Under the pieces are notes generated by a model, which saw only the letters and a list, made by a program, of their open reading frames with translations, made no database searches and was not told the DNA's origin. From Mycobacterium palustre (GTDB lineage: Bacteria > Actinomycetota > Actinomycetes > Mycobacteriales > Mycobacteriaceae), in NCBI RefSeq assembly GCF_002101785.1, contig NZ_LQPJ01000094.1, positions 30,373-94,372 of the forward strand: a stretch of 64,000 nucleotides of DNA, given 5' to 3'. Position numbers and translations under genes: made by a program. Position 1 is the stretch's first letter. Every line of letters starts with the position of its first letter. Of the stretch, positions 63,407 to 64,000 are shown piece by piece.

Positions 63407-63471
63407 GGGTCTTTGGTCATCACAGTTGAGGCCATTCGGCAAGAGCAACCCCGCCACCGGTGGGCTAGCTT
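63407..63471 (+). promoter_or_regulatory. DosR box and -10 of fdxA
   Basis: GGGTCTTTGGTCAT (63407-63420, 10 of 14) with a weak partner AGGCCATTCGGCAA (63429-63442) 22 bp on. TAGCTT (63466-63471) starts 30.5 bp after the second centre and 8 bases separate it from ATG 63480, so the transcript is probably leaderless. Confidence 0.6.
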
Positions 63472-63479
63472 CAAAGCTT

Positions 63480-63869
63480 ATGACCTATGTGATCGGCGCC
63501 GCCTGTGTAGACGTGATGGACAAGTCCTGTCTTCAGGAGTGCCCCGTCGACTGCATCTATGAGGGCGCCCGAGCGATGTATATCAATCCCAACGAGTGCG
63601 TGGACTGCGGCGCTTGCAAGCCGGCTTGCCGCGTCGAAGCGATTTACTGGGAGGGCGATCTGCCCGATGACCAGTTAGAGCACCTCGAAGACAACGCTGC
63701 CTTTTTCGATCGGCCGCTCCCCGGCCGGGACGGCCCGCTGGGATCCCCTGGTGGCGCGGCCAACGTAGGCCGGCTCGGTGTCGACACGCCGCTGGTGGCT
63801 GCGATGCCACCGCGCGCCGCGACCGCTATCCCGTCCGCACCGGAGATGCCCCACAAAGCGTCGGAATGA
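63480..63869 (+). CDS. fdxA: Ferredoxin FdxA (7Fe, DosR-type)
   Basis: 129 residues. MTYVIGAACVDVMDKSCLQE, then CPVDCIYEGARAMYINPNEC and VDCGACKPACRVEAIYWEGD hold a 3Fe-4S plus 4Fe-4S cysteine pattern, with a C-terminal Pro/Ala-rich tail. It matches Rv2007c, a DosR-induced ferredoxin. A possible electron partner of the hydrogenase or flavoproteins, by inference. Confidence 0.93.
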   Translation: MTYVIGAACVDVMDKSCLQECPVDCIYEGARAMYINPNECVDCGACKPACRVEAIYWEGDLPDDQLEHLEDNAAFFDRPLPGRDGPLGSPGGAANVGRLGVDTPLVAAMPPRAATAIPSAPEMPHKASE

Positions 63870-63897
63870 CAGGGCGGGAGCGAAAAAGGAGAACCTG

Positions 63898-63963
63898 ATG
63901 ATCGAACAACTGCCGGACATGCCTGGCAATGTCAACTTGAAGTGGCCCCAGTGTGACGGCTAG
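63898..63963 (+). pseudogene. Short remnant, possible SpoIIAA/STAS-like start
   Basis: AAAAGGAG precedes ATG 63898, which opens MIEQLPDMPGNVNLKWPQCD and stops after 21 codons. The first ten residues resemble the beginning of SpoIIAA-like STAS proteins, but nothing more is present. Low confidence. Confidence 0.3.
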
Positions 63964-64000
63964 TTTTGGCCCCCCCTTCGCGGTGCGTTGGGATTTTCTG

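Noticed and set aside
1..64000. CRISPR arrays, rRNA genes, phage genes or replication origins
   Set aside because: No regularly spaced repeats, rRNA motifs, phage structural genes or DnaA-box clusters were seen.

Overview
The window looks like a chromosomal segment of a Mycobacterium or a very close relative; I cannot name the species. The evidence is high GC, tightly coupled genes with ATGA/GTGA overlaps, several probable leaderless starts behind TANNNT -10 hexamers, a CCA-encoded initiator tRNA, and above all a complete DosR (dormancy) gene set: devR, devS, universal stress proteins, Acg-type nitroreductase homologues, pfkB, fdxA and an Rv3129-like protein.

Layout. (1) 1-9.6 kb is a decaying accessory block. 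Two intact 216-residue HD-domain genes and one HD remnant, an intact and a broken copy of an FAD oxidoreductase, an intact and a broken copy of an alpha/beta hydrolase, a nitroreductase, a cupin and a luciferase-like monooxygenase remnant lie between a GlxA/AraC-type regulator (cut by the left edge) and an AraC regulator. (2) 10.1-13.4 kb: a Dps ferritin, then a hydroxylaminobenzene-mutase/styrene-oxide-isomerase-like membrane domain in frame with UbiX, then UbiD. (3) 13.4-23.1 kb: a glycolate/glyoxylate utilisation locus. Glycolate permease and GlcD feed glyoxylate to Gcl, Hyi, GlxR and glycerate kinase, with an IclR regulator and four matching palindromic operators. (4) 23.1-28.8 kb: tRNA-fMet with a perfect hairpin, a NarK-type transporter, a hotdog protein, an NmrA/SDR pair and a cation/proton antiporter.

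(5) 29.2-40.3 kb: first half of a DosR island. It holds an Acg homologue, an MgtA-like P-type ATPase, an Rv1733c-like membrane protein, a group 3b NiFe hydrogenase operon with its maturation protease, a nitric oxide reductase stub, and a universal stress protein (USP) gene preceded by a 31-codon coupled ORF. (6) 40.3-49.3 kb interrupts the island: IS110 debris, a VapBC module with a remarkable operator, IS21 debris, a broken membrane gene, and an intact five-gene operon. That operon encodes an amine-oxidase-like flavoprotein and four related AveC-like polytopic membrane proteins, divergent from a TetR regulator. (7) 49.3-54 kb: fused USP/Acg fragments, a cysteine-containing regulator plus group III truncated haemoglobin, a DUF2249-cupin/methyltransferase pair, a nonsense-interrupted membrane gene and an Rv3129-like gene. 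(8) 54-64 kb: the DosR core: divergent Acg genes, pfkB, two USPs, devR, devS, an acetyltransferase, a USP and fdxA.

Regulation visible by eye. DosR-like 14-bp boxes occur as tandem pairs with centres 21-22 bp apart. In six promoters a -10 hexamer starts 30.5-31.5 bp from the centre of the proximal box. The candidates for undescribed biology are the four-paralogue AveC-like operon with mirrored leaderless promoters, the mutase-UbiX fusion, and the regulator/truncated-haemoglobin pair with an AT-rich palindrome. Frames, motifs and palindromes were read by eye; family assignments rest on recognised motifs, not on database searches.
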